Positions 36,458-45,042 of a DNA stretch of 64,000 nt are shown here, piece by piece (within the stretch, counting starts at the first letter, position 1; the number at the start of each line of letters is the position of its first letter). The position numbers and the translations under genes are program-made. The stretch is from Seleniivibrio woodruffii (lineage in GTDB: Bacteria; Chrysiogenota; Deferribacteres; Deferribacterales; Geovibrionaceae), in the NCBI RefSeq assembly GCF_029267515.1, contig NZ_JAJUIS010000002.1, forward strand, positions 1-64,000. Direction: 5' to 3'. The notes beneath the pieces were generated by a model that saw only the letters and a program-made list of their open reading frames with translations, did no database searches and had not been told where the DNA came from.

Positions 36458-38110
36458 TCCTTTCTCTTTGCTGAAAACCATTACCTGCGCGATGTTATAA
36501 ACGTGGTCGGCAGCTTTTTCAAGGTTGTTGACTATGTCAACGAAGATAAGACCTGAGTTGATGTTGCATTTGCCTTCGTTAAGTCTGTGCATGTGGTTGT
36601 TTTTGAACTTTTTGCGCAGACTGTCCACAAGCTCCTCATCGTTAAGATCAATCTCTTTTATGTCGTCGTCCGTACCGTAGTGGGCGATTGTTGCCACTGC
36701 GAATCTTTCAACCACATCAAACATATATTTGATCTCGCGGTCAGCCTCTTCGGAAAACGCCATATTCTTGCGGAGCATCCTGTCGGTGAATTTAGCTATG
36801 TTGTCCGCGTTGTCGCCGAGCTTTTCAAGGTTTTGTATGACGTGTGTGAGTTCTTCGATTGTTTTTGCTGTGGATGCGCTTATGTTCTGTCTGGAAAGGA
36901 GTGATAGGAATTCGTTGAATTCCGTTTCATACTGGTCCAGTTTAAACTCCATGTGCTTTATGTCGGACACCTTTGATATTTTGGTATTGTATGATTCTCT
37001 TGAGAGTCGGAGCATATCGAGGGATATCTTCGACATGTTCACAACCTCTTTCTTTGCCTGCGCGACGGCTATGGAGGGTGTCTTGAGCATGTTTGCATCC
37101 AAACGGAGAAGTTTGGTCATAGTGTTCTGTTCGGGTTTGATTATCCTTTCGCAGAGTTTGGCAAGCTGCGGCAGGAAGGGCAGGAACACTATAGTGTTTA
37201 TAATGTTGAAAGACGTATGCAGGTTTGCGATATGTCTTGCTATGTTTGGTTTTGACCCGTCAGCAGCGATAAAGTCAACCGCTCCTGGGGTTACGGCATC
37301 CACAAAGTGTATGAGAACCGGAAGCAGAACAAGCATGTAGCAGACGCCTATTAAGTTGAACATGAAATGTCCGAGAGCTGCCTGTTTCGCTGTCCTGTTT
37401 GCGCTGATCGCTGCAAGGTTGGCAGTTATGGTTGTTCCGATGTTTTCGCCGAGCACAAGAGCTGATGCAGCCGTGAAATCCACGATACCGGTTGTCGCAA
37501 GGGCTATGGTGATACCGACCGTTGCGGAACTGCTCTGAACTATCATTGTGAGCGCGGCGCCTGCAAAACATGCAGCTATCGGGTTTCTGGAGAAGAAAAC
37601 AAACATATCTGTGAACCATTTAAGGTCTTTAAGAGGTGCAAAGGAATGGGTCATTGTTTCCATTCCGAAGAAAAGAAGACCGAAACCGAGGACTATCTCT
37701 CCGTAATATTTCAGCTTCGCATTTGAGCTGAACATTGCAAATACGACACCTATACCTATGCAGGGCATAGCCAGGGCTGTGACTTTAAATGCAATCAACT
37801 GTGCGGTTATCGTTGTTCCTATATTTGCCCCGAAAACAACGCTTAATGCCTGCATGAGGTTCATAAGCCCGGCATTTACGAAACCTACCACCATAACGGT
37901 TGTTGCTGAAGAACTTTGAATAACTGTTGTAACTATGGCTCCGACAAAGGTGCCTACGAATCTGTTTGATGTGAATTTTTCGATTATTCTTTTAAGACCG
38001 TCCCCCGCACTTTTCTGAAGCCCTTCAGACATGAGCTTCATACCGTACAGGAACATACCCAGTCCGCCCATTGTGCCGAACAGGATTTCCACCCATAGGG
38101 AGTCAAACAT
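36443..38110 (-). CDS. Na+/phosphate cotransporter with PhoU-like C-terminal domain
   Basis: A 555-residue NptA/YjbB-type protein. Two inverted membrane repeats carry the QSSSAT signature twice (QSSSATTVMVVGFVNAG and QSSSATVGITIALATTG); the last ~200 residues are a helical PhoU-like domain. It imports or exports phosphate with sodium. It lies just downstream of phoU-phoB-phoR and has its own Pho-box-like repeat upstream. It converges with the helicase gene (15-bp overlap). Confidence 0.92.
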   Translation of the reverse strand: MFDSLWVEILFGTMGGLGMFLYGMKLMSEGLQKSAGDGLKRIIEKFTSNRFVGTFVGAIVTTVIQSSSATTVMVVGFVNAGLMNLMQALSVVFGANIGTTITAQLIAFKVTALAMPCIGIGVVFAMFSSNAKLKYYGEIVLGFGLLFFGMETMTHSFAPLKDLKWFTDMFVFFSRNPIAACFAGAALTMIVQSSSATVGITIALATTGIVDFTAASALVLGENIGTTITANLAAISANRTAKQAALGHFMFNLIGVCYMLVLLPVLIHFVDAVTPGAVDFIAADGSKPNIARHIANLHTSFNIINTIVFLPFLPQLAKLCERIIKPEQNTMTKLLRLDANMLKTPSIAVAQAKKEVVNMSKISLDMLRLSRESYNTKISKVSDIKHMEFKLDQYETEFNEFLSLLSRQNISASTAKTIEELTHVIQNLEKLGDNADNIAKFTDRMLRKNMAFSEEADREIKYMFDVVERFAVATIAHYGTDDDIKEIDLNDEELVDSLRKKFKNNHMHRLNEGKCNINSGLIFVDIVNNLEKAADHVYNIAQVMVFSKEKGLKTS

Positions 38111-38192
38111 ATACCACCGCCGCTGTTTTTTAAGTCAGCGACAGAATACCTAAATGTTAAAAAAATGCAAGACAAAAGTCAGAGATTTGTTA

Positions 38193-38209
38193 TGTTAAAT
38201 TTTTGTCAA
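38193..38209 (-). promoter_or_regulatory. Pho-box-like direct repeat upstream of the Na/Pi transporter
   Basis: On the plus strand TGTTAA (38193) and TGTCAA (38204) are in 11-bp phase; the minus strand reads TTGACA-N5-TTAACA. This is the spacing of PhoB/PhoP binding repeats, and matches the array upstream of phoU. Confidence 0.5.
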
Positions 38210-38210
38210 A

Positions 38211-39929
38211 TCAGGCATTATCCAGATTTTTCTCCTTTTCTTCAAGGACTACCGTAAAAGTATTGCCGTTTTTTCTGTTTGTTTTGACGAATACTTTCCC
38301 GTCATAAAGACCGACAATATGCTTAACGATGGAAAGTCCGAGACCGGTGCCTGTGGAGTTCTGGTTTTTGGATTTGTCCATTGTATAGAAGCGTTCAAAA
38401 ATTCTTTGCTGCTCTTCAACGGGGATTGCGGGACCTTCGTCTGCAACGTTCAGAGTTATCTTTCCTTCCGCCTGTTCAAGGCTCACAGAGATATTGTTTC
38501 CGGTTGAGTATTTGACTGCGTTGTCCACCAGATTTGTAACTACGCTCATAAGGTGTTCGCGCAGGATATAAACGTCTGATGCGTTCGTTTCAAATGTGAT
38601 GTTCTGGGGTCTGTCATTGTAATATGCTTCTATCTCTTCTCGCAGTTCAGTAAGATTCGTCGGTTCTTCAAGGTGTATCTCTTCGCGGAGCATCTCAAGC
38701 CTGTGGAGCTTGAGGATATCGTTAATAAGCAGGTTAAGCCTGTTTGAACTGCTGTAGATTATATTTATGAATTTGTCGTGGAACTTCTTGTCCATGTCAG
38801 GGTCGTTCATGATGGTTTCTGAATAGCCCATTATCATTGCAAGAGGTGTTTTAAGCTCGTGGGTTATGTTTCCTATCAGCTCAGTTTTAAATTGCTCGTA
38901 TTCGGCGCGCTCTGTCACATCAAAAAAAGCGACCAGCTTTTCGTTGTCGAAAACTCTCATATAAACTTCGTATACCCGCCCTCTGAGGTTCTTTTGAAGC
39001 CTTTTGTAATCGGCACTTGTCAGGATGTCGGTGAGGAATGAGAGGGCTTCCATGTCGTTCGTCTGCTTAATTATGTTCTGTCCCTCTTTAAGATTGAAAC
39101 CGAGATACTGTGCTGCCCTCTGGTTAAAGTGCAGAACAGAGTCCTTGCTGTCCAGAAGGATGATTCCCTCTTCAAGTATGCCGAAGATATGATTGAGTTT
39201 CTGCTTTTCATGCTCAAGCTGTTTTGTTTTCTGGAGCATAGAGTTGTATATTCTGTAGATTACGCTTACCAGTTTTGTGAGTGTTTTGTCGCTGAAAGAG
39301 GGGAAGTAAACCTTTGTTTCGCCCGCCTCGATTCTGTCCGCCACAAGAGAAAGCTGATGGATTGGGTTGCTTATGCGTCTTGCCAGATAGAGAGAGATCA
39401 GCCCCACTGTGATGAAAAGAAAAATGTAGGTAGTGACGTTCTGTTTAAGCTGTTTCGACTGGATGGCGGTGATGTCCGCCATGGGGTATGAAACGCGCAC
39501 AACCAGATTGTCGTTATATTTGACCGCATAGTAGTTCATGGATTCTTCAGTCGTTGTGCTTCTTCTTATGGAGCTTCCGGAACCTTTTTCAAATGCTTCA
39601 ACAATTTCCGGTCTTGCTGCATGGTTTTCCATCTTTTGAACGTGGGGAAGGTCGTAGTATGAATCGTCAATTACCGTACCGTCTCTTTTTATGATGGTTA
39701 CTCGTATATTGGTGTTTTTTGAAAGTTCCGCGAGTTTTGCGTGTATCTGCGGGTCGAAGCTGTCCGTGAAATGATATCCTTTAAGTATTTCCGCTTTGTT
39801 TTCCATTTCTGAATGAAATTTTGCCGATTCCGCCTGAAGCGTAACGTTATTGCTCACTTTCCATCCGAAACCGAGTATTATGGCAACGGGAATGTAAATT
39901 ATCAGAAATACTTTAAGGTATGATCTCAT
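38211..39929 (-). CDS. phoR: Phosphate-regulon sensor histidine kinase (PhoR-like)
   Basis: A 572-residue membrane kinase: N-terminal membrane segment (about 5-25), periplasmic sensor of about 130 residues, second segment (about 167-185), HAMP, a PAS domain (about 245-345), HisKA with ITHELKTPLAMIMGYSE and a C-terminal HATPase domain (NLVDNAVKYS, DEGPAIP, GTGLGLSIVKHI). Its ATG overlaps the phoB stop by ATGA. Position in a phoU-phoB-phoR operon supports phosphate signalling. The large periplasmic domain resembles Gram-positive PhoR/WalK layouts more than E. coli PhoR. Confidence 0.88.
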   Translation of the reverse strand: MRSYLKVFLIIYIPVAIILGFGWKVSNNVTLQAESAKFHSEMENKAEILKGYHFTDSFDPQIHAKLAELSKNTNIRVTIIKRDGTVIDDSYYDLPHVQKMENHAARPEIVEAFEKGSGSSIRRSTTTEESMNYYAVKYNDNLVVRVSYPMADITAIQSKQLKQNVTTYIFLFITVGLISLYLARRISNPIHQLSLVADRIEAGETKVYFPSFSDKTLTKLVSVIYRIYNSMLQKTKQLEHEKQKLNHIFGILEEGIILLDSKDSVLHFNQRAAQYLGFNLKEGQNIIKQTNDMEALSFLTDILTSADYKRLQKNLRGRVYEVYMRVFDNEKLVAFFDVTERAEYEQFKTELIGNITHELKTPLAMIMGYSETIMNDPDMDKKFHDKFINIIYSSSNRLNLLINDILKLHRLEMLREEIHLEEPTNLTELREEIEAYYNDRPQNITFETNASDVYILREHLMSVVTNLVDNAVKYSTGNNISVSLEQAEGKITLNVADEGPAIPVEEQQRIFERFYTMDKSKNQNSTGTGLGLSIVKHIVGLYDGKVFVKTNRKNGNTFTVVLEEKEKNLDNA

Positions 39930-40597
39930 ATGTCTGCTCTGTATCCTATTTTCGGTACTGATTTGATGAATGAACCTTTATCGCCGAGTTTTTTGCGGAG
40001 AGATGAAACGTGCGTATCCACAGTTCTTGTGTACACGTCGGACTCATATCCCCATACGGCGTTGAGTATCTGGTTTCTGGTGAAGACCCTTTTCGGGTGT
40101 TTCAGGAGCATCAGGAGCAGTTCGTACTCTTTGTTGGTAAGGCTTACGTCCTCTCCGTCAACAGTAACCGTATAATTGCCTGTGTCGATATTGATGCCGT
40201 TTATGGATATCACTTTCGATTTTATGGCGGGGTTTCTGCGCAGGATAGCGTTTATCTTTGCAATGAGTATCTTTATGCTGAACGGCTTCGTAAGGTAGTC
40301 GTCGGCACCCATCTCAAGTCCGTTGATGATATCCTGTTCTGTGTTCTTCGCCGAAATGATGATTATCGGTACGCCGGAGAACTTTTTGTTGTTGCGCACT
40401 ATCTGGAGAAACTGCATCCCTTTCAGACCGGGGAGCATAAGGTCGAGGAGAATTATATCCACGTCGTTGTTTTCGAGGTGGATGAGACCTTCGTTAGCGT
40501 TGTCAAAACAGATGGTCTCGCAGTTCTCTTTCGAAAGGTTATAGGAGATGAGATCTCTTATCTCCTCGTGGTCTTCGATGACAAGGACTTTTATCAT
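39926..40597 (-). CDS. phoB: Phosphate-regulon response regulator (PhoB-like)
   Basis: A 223-residue OmpR/PhoB-family regulator. The receiver has the phospho-acceptor Asp in LLDLMLPGLKG and the Lys in LTKPFS; the C-terminal winged helix has LTNKEYELLLML and RTVDTHVSSLRKKLG. It would bind the 11-bp-phased repeats described near 41.4 and 38.2 kb. ATGA overlaps couple it to phoU upstream and phoR downstream. Confidence 0.9.
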   Translation of the reverse strand: MIKVLVIEDHEEIRDLISYNLSKENCETICFDNANEGLIHLENNDVDIILLDLMLPGLKGMQFLQIVRNNKKFSGVPIIIISAKNTEQDIINGLEMGADDYLTKPFSIKILIAKINAILRRNPAIKSKVISINGINIDTGNYTVTVDGEDVSLTNKEYELLLMLLKHPKRVFTRNQILNAVWGYESDVYTRTVDTHVSSLRKKLGDKGSFIKSVPKIGYRADI

Positions 40598-41274
40598 GCT
40601 TCCTCCTCTTCAACGTTGATTACGGTGTGGCGGATTATTTTGCCTTCAACCATATAATAGACCATTTCCGCAATGTTTGTCGCGTGATCAGCTATCCTTT
40701 CCAGCCTGCGTGAGATGTTCAGCAGGGAAAGCACTGTGTGCAGCTTGCTGACATCCTCCATGGTGTATGTCAGAAGCTCTCTCATGACCTGATCGTTGAG
40801 CTGGTCTATCATGTCGTCGCGTTTAATGACGTCGAACGCCATTTTTGTGTCGGAGTTGAAAAATGCTTCCAGAGCATCGTGTATCATGCCTGTAGCTATA
40901 TCCGCCATCTTGGGTATGTCGATGTAGGGTTTGAGCTGTGGCATCTCTGAAAGTTTAATGGAGTCGCGGCATATGCTGACCGCATGGTCGCCCACACGTT
41001 CAATATCGGTGATTATTCGTGTCGCCGTGATGATGTATCTGAGGTCAACCGCTTTCGGTTCGAAAAGCGCCAGCATTTTTACACAGTGTTCGTCGATGTC
41101 AACGTCCAGCCTGTCGAGTCTTTCGTCAATCTCTATAACGGAAAGAGCGAGATCCTGATCGCGGTTAACAAGAGATTTTATGGATTCCGCAACCATTTTT
41201 GTGGCTGTGGTAGCCATTTCCGCGAGCATACCTTTGAGCTGGATGTATTCTTTTTCGTGTCTGAATGCTGTCAT
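40594..41274 (-). CDS. phoU: Phosphate-specific transport regulator PhoU
   Basis: A 226-residue two-repeat three-helix-bundle protein with the metal-binding motifs RLDRLDVDIDEHC and DDMIDQLNDQVM and the late RRLERIADHATNIAE motif. PhoU links phosphate transport to PhoR and keeps the regulon off in phosphate excess. It leads the operon phoU-phoB-phoR. No pst genes are in the window; the Na/Pi transporter downstream may be the cognate importer. Confidence 0.95.
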   Translation of the reverse strand: MTAFRHEKEYIQLKGMLAEMATTATKMVAESIKSLVNRDQDLALSVIEIDERLDRLDVDIDEHCVKMLALFEPKAVDLRYIITATRIITDIERVGDHAVSICRDSIKLSEMPQLKPYIDIPKMADIATGMIHDALEAFFNSDTKMAFDVIKRDDMIDQLNDQVMRELLTYTMEDVSKLHTVLSLLNISRRLERIADHATNIAEMVYYMVEGKIIRHTVINVEEEEA

Positions 41275-41379
41275 ATTTTCTCACCTCATTAATACCGAAG
41301 GCGTTTGTGTTTCTGCCAGTATAACATTAATTACGGCAAATTGAACCCTTTCGGCTTCTGCACAACAATAATTAAGTTG

Positions 41380-41418
41380 TGTAAGATGTCTGTGAAACTA
41401 ATGTCAAAGAAATGTAAA
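41380..41418 (-). promoter_or_regulatory. Four tandem 11-bp Pho-box-like repeats upstream of phoU
   Basis: Plus-strand hexamers TGTAAG (41380), TGTGAA (41391), TGTCAA (41402) and TGTAAA (41413) recur at exactly 11 bp; the minus strand reads TTTACA, TTGACA, TTCACA and CTTACA with 5-bp spacers. This is the architecture of PhoB/PhoP operators. TATTGT about nine bases beyond the last repeat, or TATACT at 41318-41323, could be the -10 box. Confidence 0.65.
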
Positions 41419-41433
41419 ATTATTGGTTTTGTG

Positions 41434-42165
41434 TCAGAAAGTGTGTGTTTTGTTCAGAACGGTGATGTGTTCGGCAACCGCTTTTCCAAGTATGGAGAGA
41501 AGAAGCTGAACTTCTCTTTCGGTGAGCGTCTTTGATTCAGTCATAAGCCTTATCTCATCAAATATTTTGTCAGGATTCTGGGTGTTGAGGCACCCGAAGG
41601 TTTCAAGAAACAGCCGCATCTTGCCTATAAGAGCGTCGGTGAGCTTTCTGTCGGCGTATTTAACGTCATTATGCGGTGTCCTGTCAGGAGTGTTCTTTAT
41701 CTCCCAGAGAACGACCAGAACTGCCTGTGCAAGGTTCATGCTGGGGAACACATCAGATGTGTCGAGGCTGACAAATCTGTGACATGCGGAAAGCTGCGTG
41801 TTTGAGAGTCCCGCTTTTTCGTTTCCGAAAAGCAGTCCGGCTGTCATACCTTTTGATGTGATATCTGCGAGTGTGTTTTTAAGTTCAGAAAGGGGGATAT
41901 GCAACCCTTCAGTTGCTGGGGTGCGCATACTGATCCCGATTATCTTGTCGGAACCTGACAGAAGGTCGTCAAAATCTTTAGCATGGCTGGCGTTTTGGAG
42001 GATATTATCCGCTGCCAGAGCGTATTTAAGCGCTGTGGGATGGAGTTTGTCCAGTCTTCCGTAATATGAGAGATCGGAAAAACCTGTGTTTGCCATTGCG
42101 CGGGCTATAAAGCCCATGTTGACAGCGCCCTCCGGATTGGCGAGCAGAACCCTTATCCCTTCCAA
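41434..42165 (-). CDS. TrmH/TrmJ-family (SPOUT) RNA 2'-O-methyltransferase
   Basis: A 243-residue SPOUT methyltransferase. The N-terminus VLLANPEGAVNMGFIARAMANTGF carries the conserved Asn/Arg, LLFGNEKAGLSN is motif 2 and SMNLAQAVLVVLWE is the knot motif 3. Length and C-terminal helical tail fit TrmJ, which methylates position 32 of tRNA. It is followed within the same strand by no other gene before phoU, and starts two bases after the transglycosylase stop. Confidence 0.88.
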   Translation of the reverse strand: MEGIRVLLANPEGAVNMGFIARAMANTGFSDLSYYGRLDKLHPTALKYALAADNILQNASHAKDFDDLLSGSDKIIGISMRTPATEGLHIPLSELKNTLADITSKGMTAGLLFGNEKAGLSNTQLSACHRFVSLDTSDVFPSMNLAQAVLVVLWEIKNTPDRTPHNDVKYADRKLTDALIGKMRLFLETFGCLNTQNPDKIFDEIRLMTESKTLTEREVQLLLSILGKAVAEHITVLNKTHTF

Positions 42166-42166
42166 A

Positions 42167-42880
42167 TCAGCTTGTCCTGTTGGAAATTCTCAGTATTCTT
42201 TCGTAGTTTGTCATAACTGCTCTGTAATACTTTTCCGAAACGTTTCCGCCGCTGCGTATCTGTTTCTGCAGATTCCCCGGACCCATGTTATAGGCTATCA
42301 GGGCGTATTTCTGATTATCGTATTTGTTCAGCAGGTATGCAAGATAGCTTATCCCCACGCGGATGTTCTTTTGAGGATCGAAAAGGTCGGAACGGTTTTC
42401 AAGGTTGATGTTGTCGTGCATGTCGGAAACGTAGAAGGCTGTGCCGGGGAGAACCTGCATAAAGCCCACCGCTCCCTTGTTTGAAACGACGTGTCTGCGG
42501 AATGAACTCTCTGTCTTGATAACCGCCAGAACCAGATAGGGGTCGATGCCCTTTTCAAAGGATTCCGAAGCTATAAGATATGCGAAGTCCATATAGTTCA
42601 TACCGCCTGTGTTGGGACGGTATATTTCCAGTACATTTTTGATATCCATAACCAGAGCGGCGAACGAAAGTCTGCGTTTTTCGTTTTCCAGACTGTTTGA
42701 AAACTGCCTGTAACTCTCTGAATCGATGTTGTTTTCTGAGCTTATTCTGTCAACTGTTGAGCTGATTGCGGTGAGATAGACCACGTTCATAATAAGAAAT
42801 CCGAAAACAACAATTGTTATGGACACAAAGAGTGCTGCCAGAGTATTCTGTGCCCTATTAGTAATTCGTATGTTTAACAT
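42167..42880 (-). CDS. Membrane-anchored soluble-lytic-transglycosylase-like protein
   Basis: A 237-residue SLT-domain protein. A single N-terminal membrane segment (about 12-38) places the catalytic domain in the periplasm. The catalytic Glu lies in IKTESSFRRHVVSNKGAVG, followed by FMQVLP and ALIAYNMGPGN. It cleaves peptidoglycan strands with 1,6-anhydro ring formation. The ATG at 42880 is preferred over one at 42943, which would overlap the divergent sfsA region and gives a non-signal-like extension. Confidence 0.88.
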   Translation of the reverse strand: MLNIRITNRAQNTLAALFVSITIVVFGFLIMNVVYLTAISSTVDRISSENNIDSESYRQFSNSLENEKRRLSFAALVMDIKNVLEIYRPNTGGMNYMDFAYLIASESFEKGIDPYLVLAVIKTESSFRRHVVSNKGAVGFMQVLPGTAFYVSDMHDNINLENRSDLFDPQKNIRVGISYLAYLLNKYDNQKYALIAYNMGPGNLQKQIRSGGNVSEKYYRAVMTNYERILRISNRTS

Positions 42881-42981
42881 GATTCCCGGTATTTTTGTGT
42901 TTTGAGCATATTGATGAGAACAAAATATTAGCCGGAGAGGCAAAAGTAAAGGGAAATTTTCCAGATTTAGGCAGGACGCAG

Positions 42982-43680
42982 ATGTACAGGTACCCCAAGT
43001 TATTGAGAGGAAAGTTCATAAAAAGATATAAAAGATTTTTCGCTGACGTGCTTCTGGAGGGCGAGGTTGTCACGGCGCATAACCCGAACACCGGCACCAT
43101 GAAGTGTATTGTTCAGGAGGGCAGGGACGTTATCCTCTCCGTTTCTGACAACCCCAACCGCAAACTTAAATATACTCTGGAAGGCTTTCTGGTGGACGGC
43201 AAATGGGTGCTGACCAACACGATATTGATGAATTCAGTGGTTAAGCGCGGGATTCTGGATAACGAAGTGGAAGAGCTTAAAGACTGTACCTTTCTGAAAA
43301 GCGAATATAAATTCGGAGACGGGCGCATAGACTTCTACGGTGAGCGGGCAGGTGGCAGATTCCTTGCCGAGGTGAAGAACGCCACGCTTTTCGACGATGA
43401 ATACTGTATGTTTCCGGATGCAGTGACCGAACGGGGACGCAAGCATATCGGACTGCTGCTGGATGCCATGGAGCAAGGGTACACTCCGTATATGGTATAT
43501 GTGTGCCAGATTGACAGACCGCTTTTCCGCGCCGCGCACGAGATAGACCCTAAATATTCGGAGGCGCTTGATGATGCCTGCGGCAAAGGGCTGAATGTGA
43601 TAACTGTAATGACTGATTTCGATATCGGAAAGGGAGAGGTCAGGCTCGCTAAAGGGGGAGTTTTCAGAGCAGACCGATGA
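42982..43680 (+). CDS. sfsA: SfsA family protein
   Basis: A 232-residue protein matching SfsA throughout (LLRGKFIKRYKRFFADVLL, HNPNTGTMKC, EVKNATL, FPDAVTERGRKHI, VYVCQIDRPLF). The fold has an OB-like N-terminus and a restriction-endonuclease-like core with the acidic/Lys residues of EVKNATL; the physiological role is unclear despite the sugar-fermentation name. The ATG at 42982 follows AGGACGCAG; a longer frame from 42895 is rejected. It converges with holA (17-bp overlap). Confidence 0.9.
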   Translation: MYRYPKLLRGKFIKRYKRFFADVLLEGEVVTAHNPNTGTMKCIVQEGRDVILSVSDNPNRKLKYTLEGFLVDGKWVLTNTILMNSVVKRGILDNEVEELKDCTFLKSEYKFGDGRIDFYGERAGGRFLAEVKNATLFDDEYCMFPDAVTERGRKHIGLLLDAMEQGYTPYMVYVCQIDRPLFRAAHEIDPKYSEALDDACGKGLNVITVMTDFDIGKGEVRLAKGGVFRADR

Positions 43681-44569
43681 GGCGCGTAAGATATCCTTCG
43701 TCGTCCGTCTGTCCGGTCTTCACCATATAGTCAAGCTCGGCAAACACTCCGAAAAGGTTTATAAGCTCCTGCTGCTTCCACGCTTTCGCACCGGTCTTTA
43801 TCCTGTCCAGCAGAAAGAAGCGGTTTTCCTTCACCATGTCTTTTGAAACCTGCATACCGTAAACGTCGCGCATCCGCTTGAACAGCAGGTTTATCAGTAT
43901 CCTCAGGTTCTCGCCGGACTCTATGAATTCTGTCAGCAGAACGAAACACTCCTTCCGCTTCCTGTATGTGAAATTATCTATGAAAACGAAGATGTTGTCC
44001 TGACGCTTCGCCGTGATGGCTTTCAGTATGTCCGACTGAGTTTCAGGCTTTTTATAAGCAAAAAATGCGGTGAGTTTGTCAACTTCACTATTTATCATGG
44101 ACAGGTTGCCGTCGAAAAGCTCGTTTATCTGACCTGCCGCGGAAGTGTCTATTTTGAAACCGGCATCGGAGAACATTCGGATGACTTTGCCGGTGATATC
44201 CTGTTTTTTGCTCTCTTCTACAAGAAGGTTGAAGCCAGCGGCGGCAAGCGCCTCCGATAGTTTCTTATCGGTTTTGGTCTCTTCCGTCATTATTATAATG
44301 GATGATTCGATGCAGTTTGCGCAGCTTTTTACAAAGGCTGCCTTGTCCTTAACGTCGTTGAAAGATTTTACTACCGCGGCTTTGGATTCGCTGAAAAGGG
44401 GAGCGGAACTGATGAAACCGAAAAATGAACCGCCGGAGAGTTCTTCGGGGTTGAAGGTTTCCGTTTCGCAGTCCTCTATCTTTTCCAGTATTTTTTTCGA
44501 CTGCTCGTCCTGAAAAAAGCTGCTTCCGGCTATATACCAGAAGGGTTTACCTGAGGTTTTCGAACTCAT
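43664..44569 (-). CDS. holA: DNA polymerase III delta subunit
   Basis: A 301-residue clamp-loader delta subunit. The N-terminus (FWYIAGSSFFQDEQSKKILEKI) replaces the ATPase P-loop as in all HolA proteins; the Ala/Ser-rich middle and the C-terminal helical domain (LINLLFKRMRDVYGMQ, LINLFGVFAELDYMVKTG) fit. It opens the beta clamp. The gene order leuS-lptE-holA is a well-known conserved arrangement and strongly supports the call. Confidence 0.87.
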   Translation of the reverse strand: MSSKTSGKPFWYIAGSSFFQDEQSKKILEKIEDCETETFNPEELSGGSFFGFISSAPLFSESKAAVVKSFNDVKDKAAFVKSCANCIESSIIIMTEETKTDKKLSEALAAAGFNLLVEESKKQDITGKVIRMFSDAGFKIDTSAAGQINELFDGNLSMINSEVDKLTAFFAYKKPETQSDILKAITAKRQDNIFVFIDNFTYRKRKECFVLLTEFIESGENLRILINLLFKRMRDVYGMQVSKDMVKENRFFLLDRIKTGAKAWKQQELINLFGVFAELDYMVKTGQTDDEGYLTRLIGLL

Positions 44570-45041
44570 ATCTGAAATCTTCCAGAGCGGTTCTCACAGC
44601 CTGACGTATAGCGTCGTTTCTGTTCGCCAGAGAGCTGGAAAGTGATGATGTCTGGCTGTAGGTCACTGTTGAGGCTAAGCTGCGTGCATATTTGTCTCCG
44701 CCGTTTTTGTCTTTGACAACCACGTTGACAACCACTGACAGGTCGAAGGTTGCTGTCTGACCGGATGTGAGCTTAACCGCAGAGGCTGACGTGACGTCAG
44801 TCAGCGTGATATAGCCTACGTTTTCAGTTGTGTCCTTTCTGCCAAGTGCGTTTATGGAAGCGAAATATGACTTCACCTCGTTTGTGAAAAGCTGATCGAC
44901 GTCAACCTCTTTGGAGGTGTTCTCTATGGATGCGGGGTATATGGCAAACGAAGCCTTTCTTCCCGTAAGGGCTATCTTATAGCCGCATCCGTAAACAAAA
45001 AGCGTTATCAGAAGTACGGAAAGAAGGGCTTTCTTTTTCAT
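44547..45041 (-). CDS. lptE: LPS-assembly lipoprotein LptE
   Basis: A 164-residue lipoprotein with signal peptide and lipobox VYGC (Cys19), a GYKIAL start of the mature protein and alternating strands typical of LptE. It plugs LptD and helps insert lipopolysaccharide into the outer membrane, implying an LPS-bearing outer membrane. It lies one base after leuS and overlaps holA by 23 bases. Confidence 0.87.
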   Translation of the reverse strand: MKKKALLSVLLITLFVYGCGYKIALTGRKASFAIYPASIENTSKEVDVDQLFTNEVKSYFASINALGRKDTTENVGYITLTDVTSASAVKLTSGQTATFDLSVVVNVVVKDKNGGDKYARSLASTVTYSQTSSLSSSLANRNDAIRQAVRTALEDFRYEFENLR

Positions 45042-45042
45042 G

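Noticed and set aside
41305-41535. 76-codon plus-strand frame across the phoU upstream region
   Set aside because: It runs over the Pho-box array and into the end of the TrmJ gene on the other strand, with no start signal.
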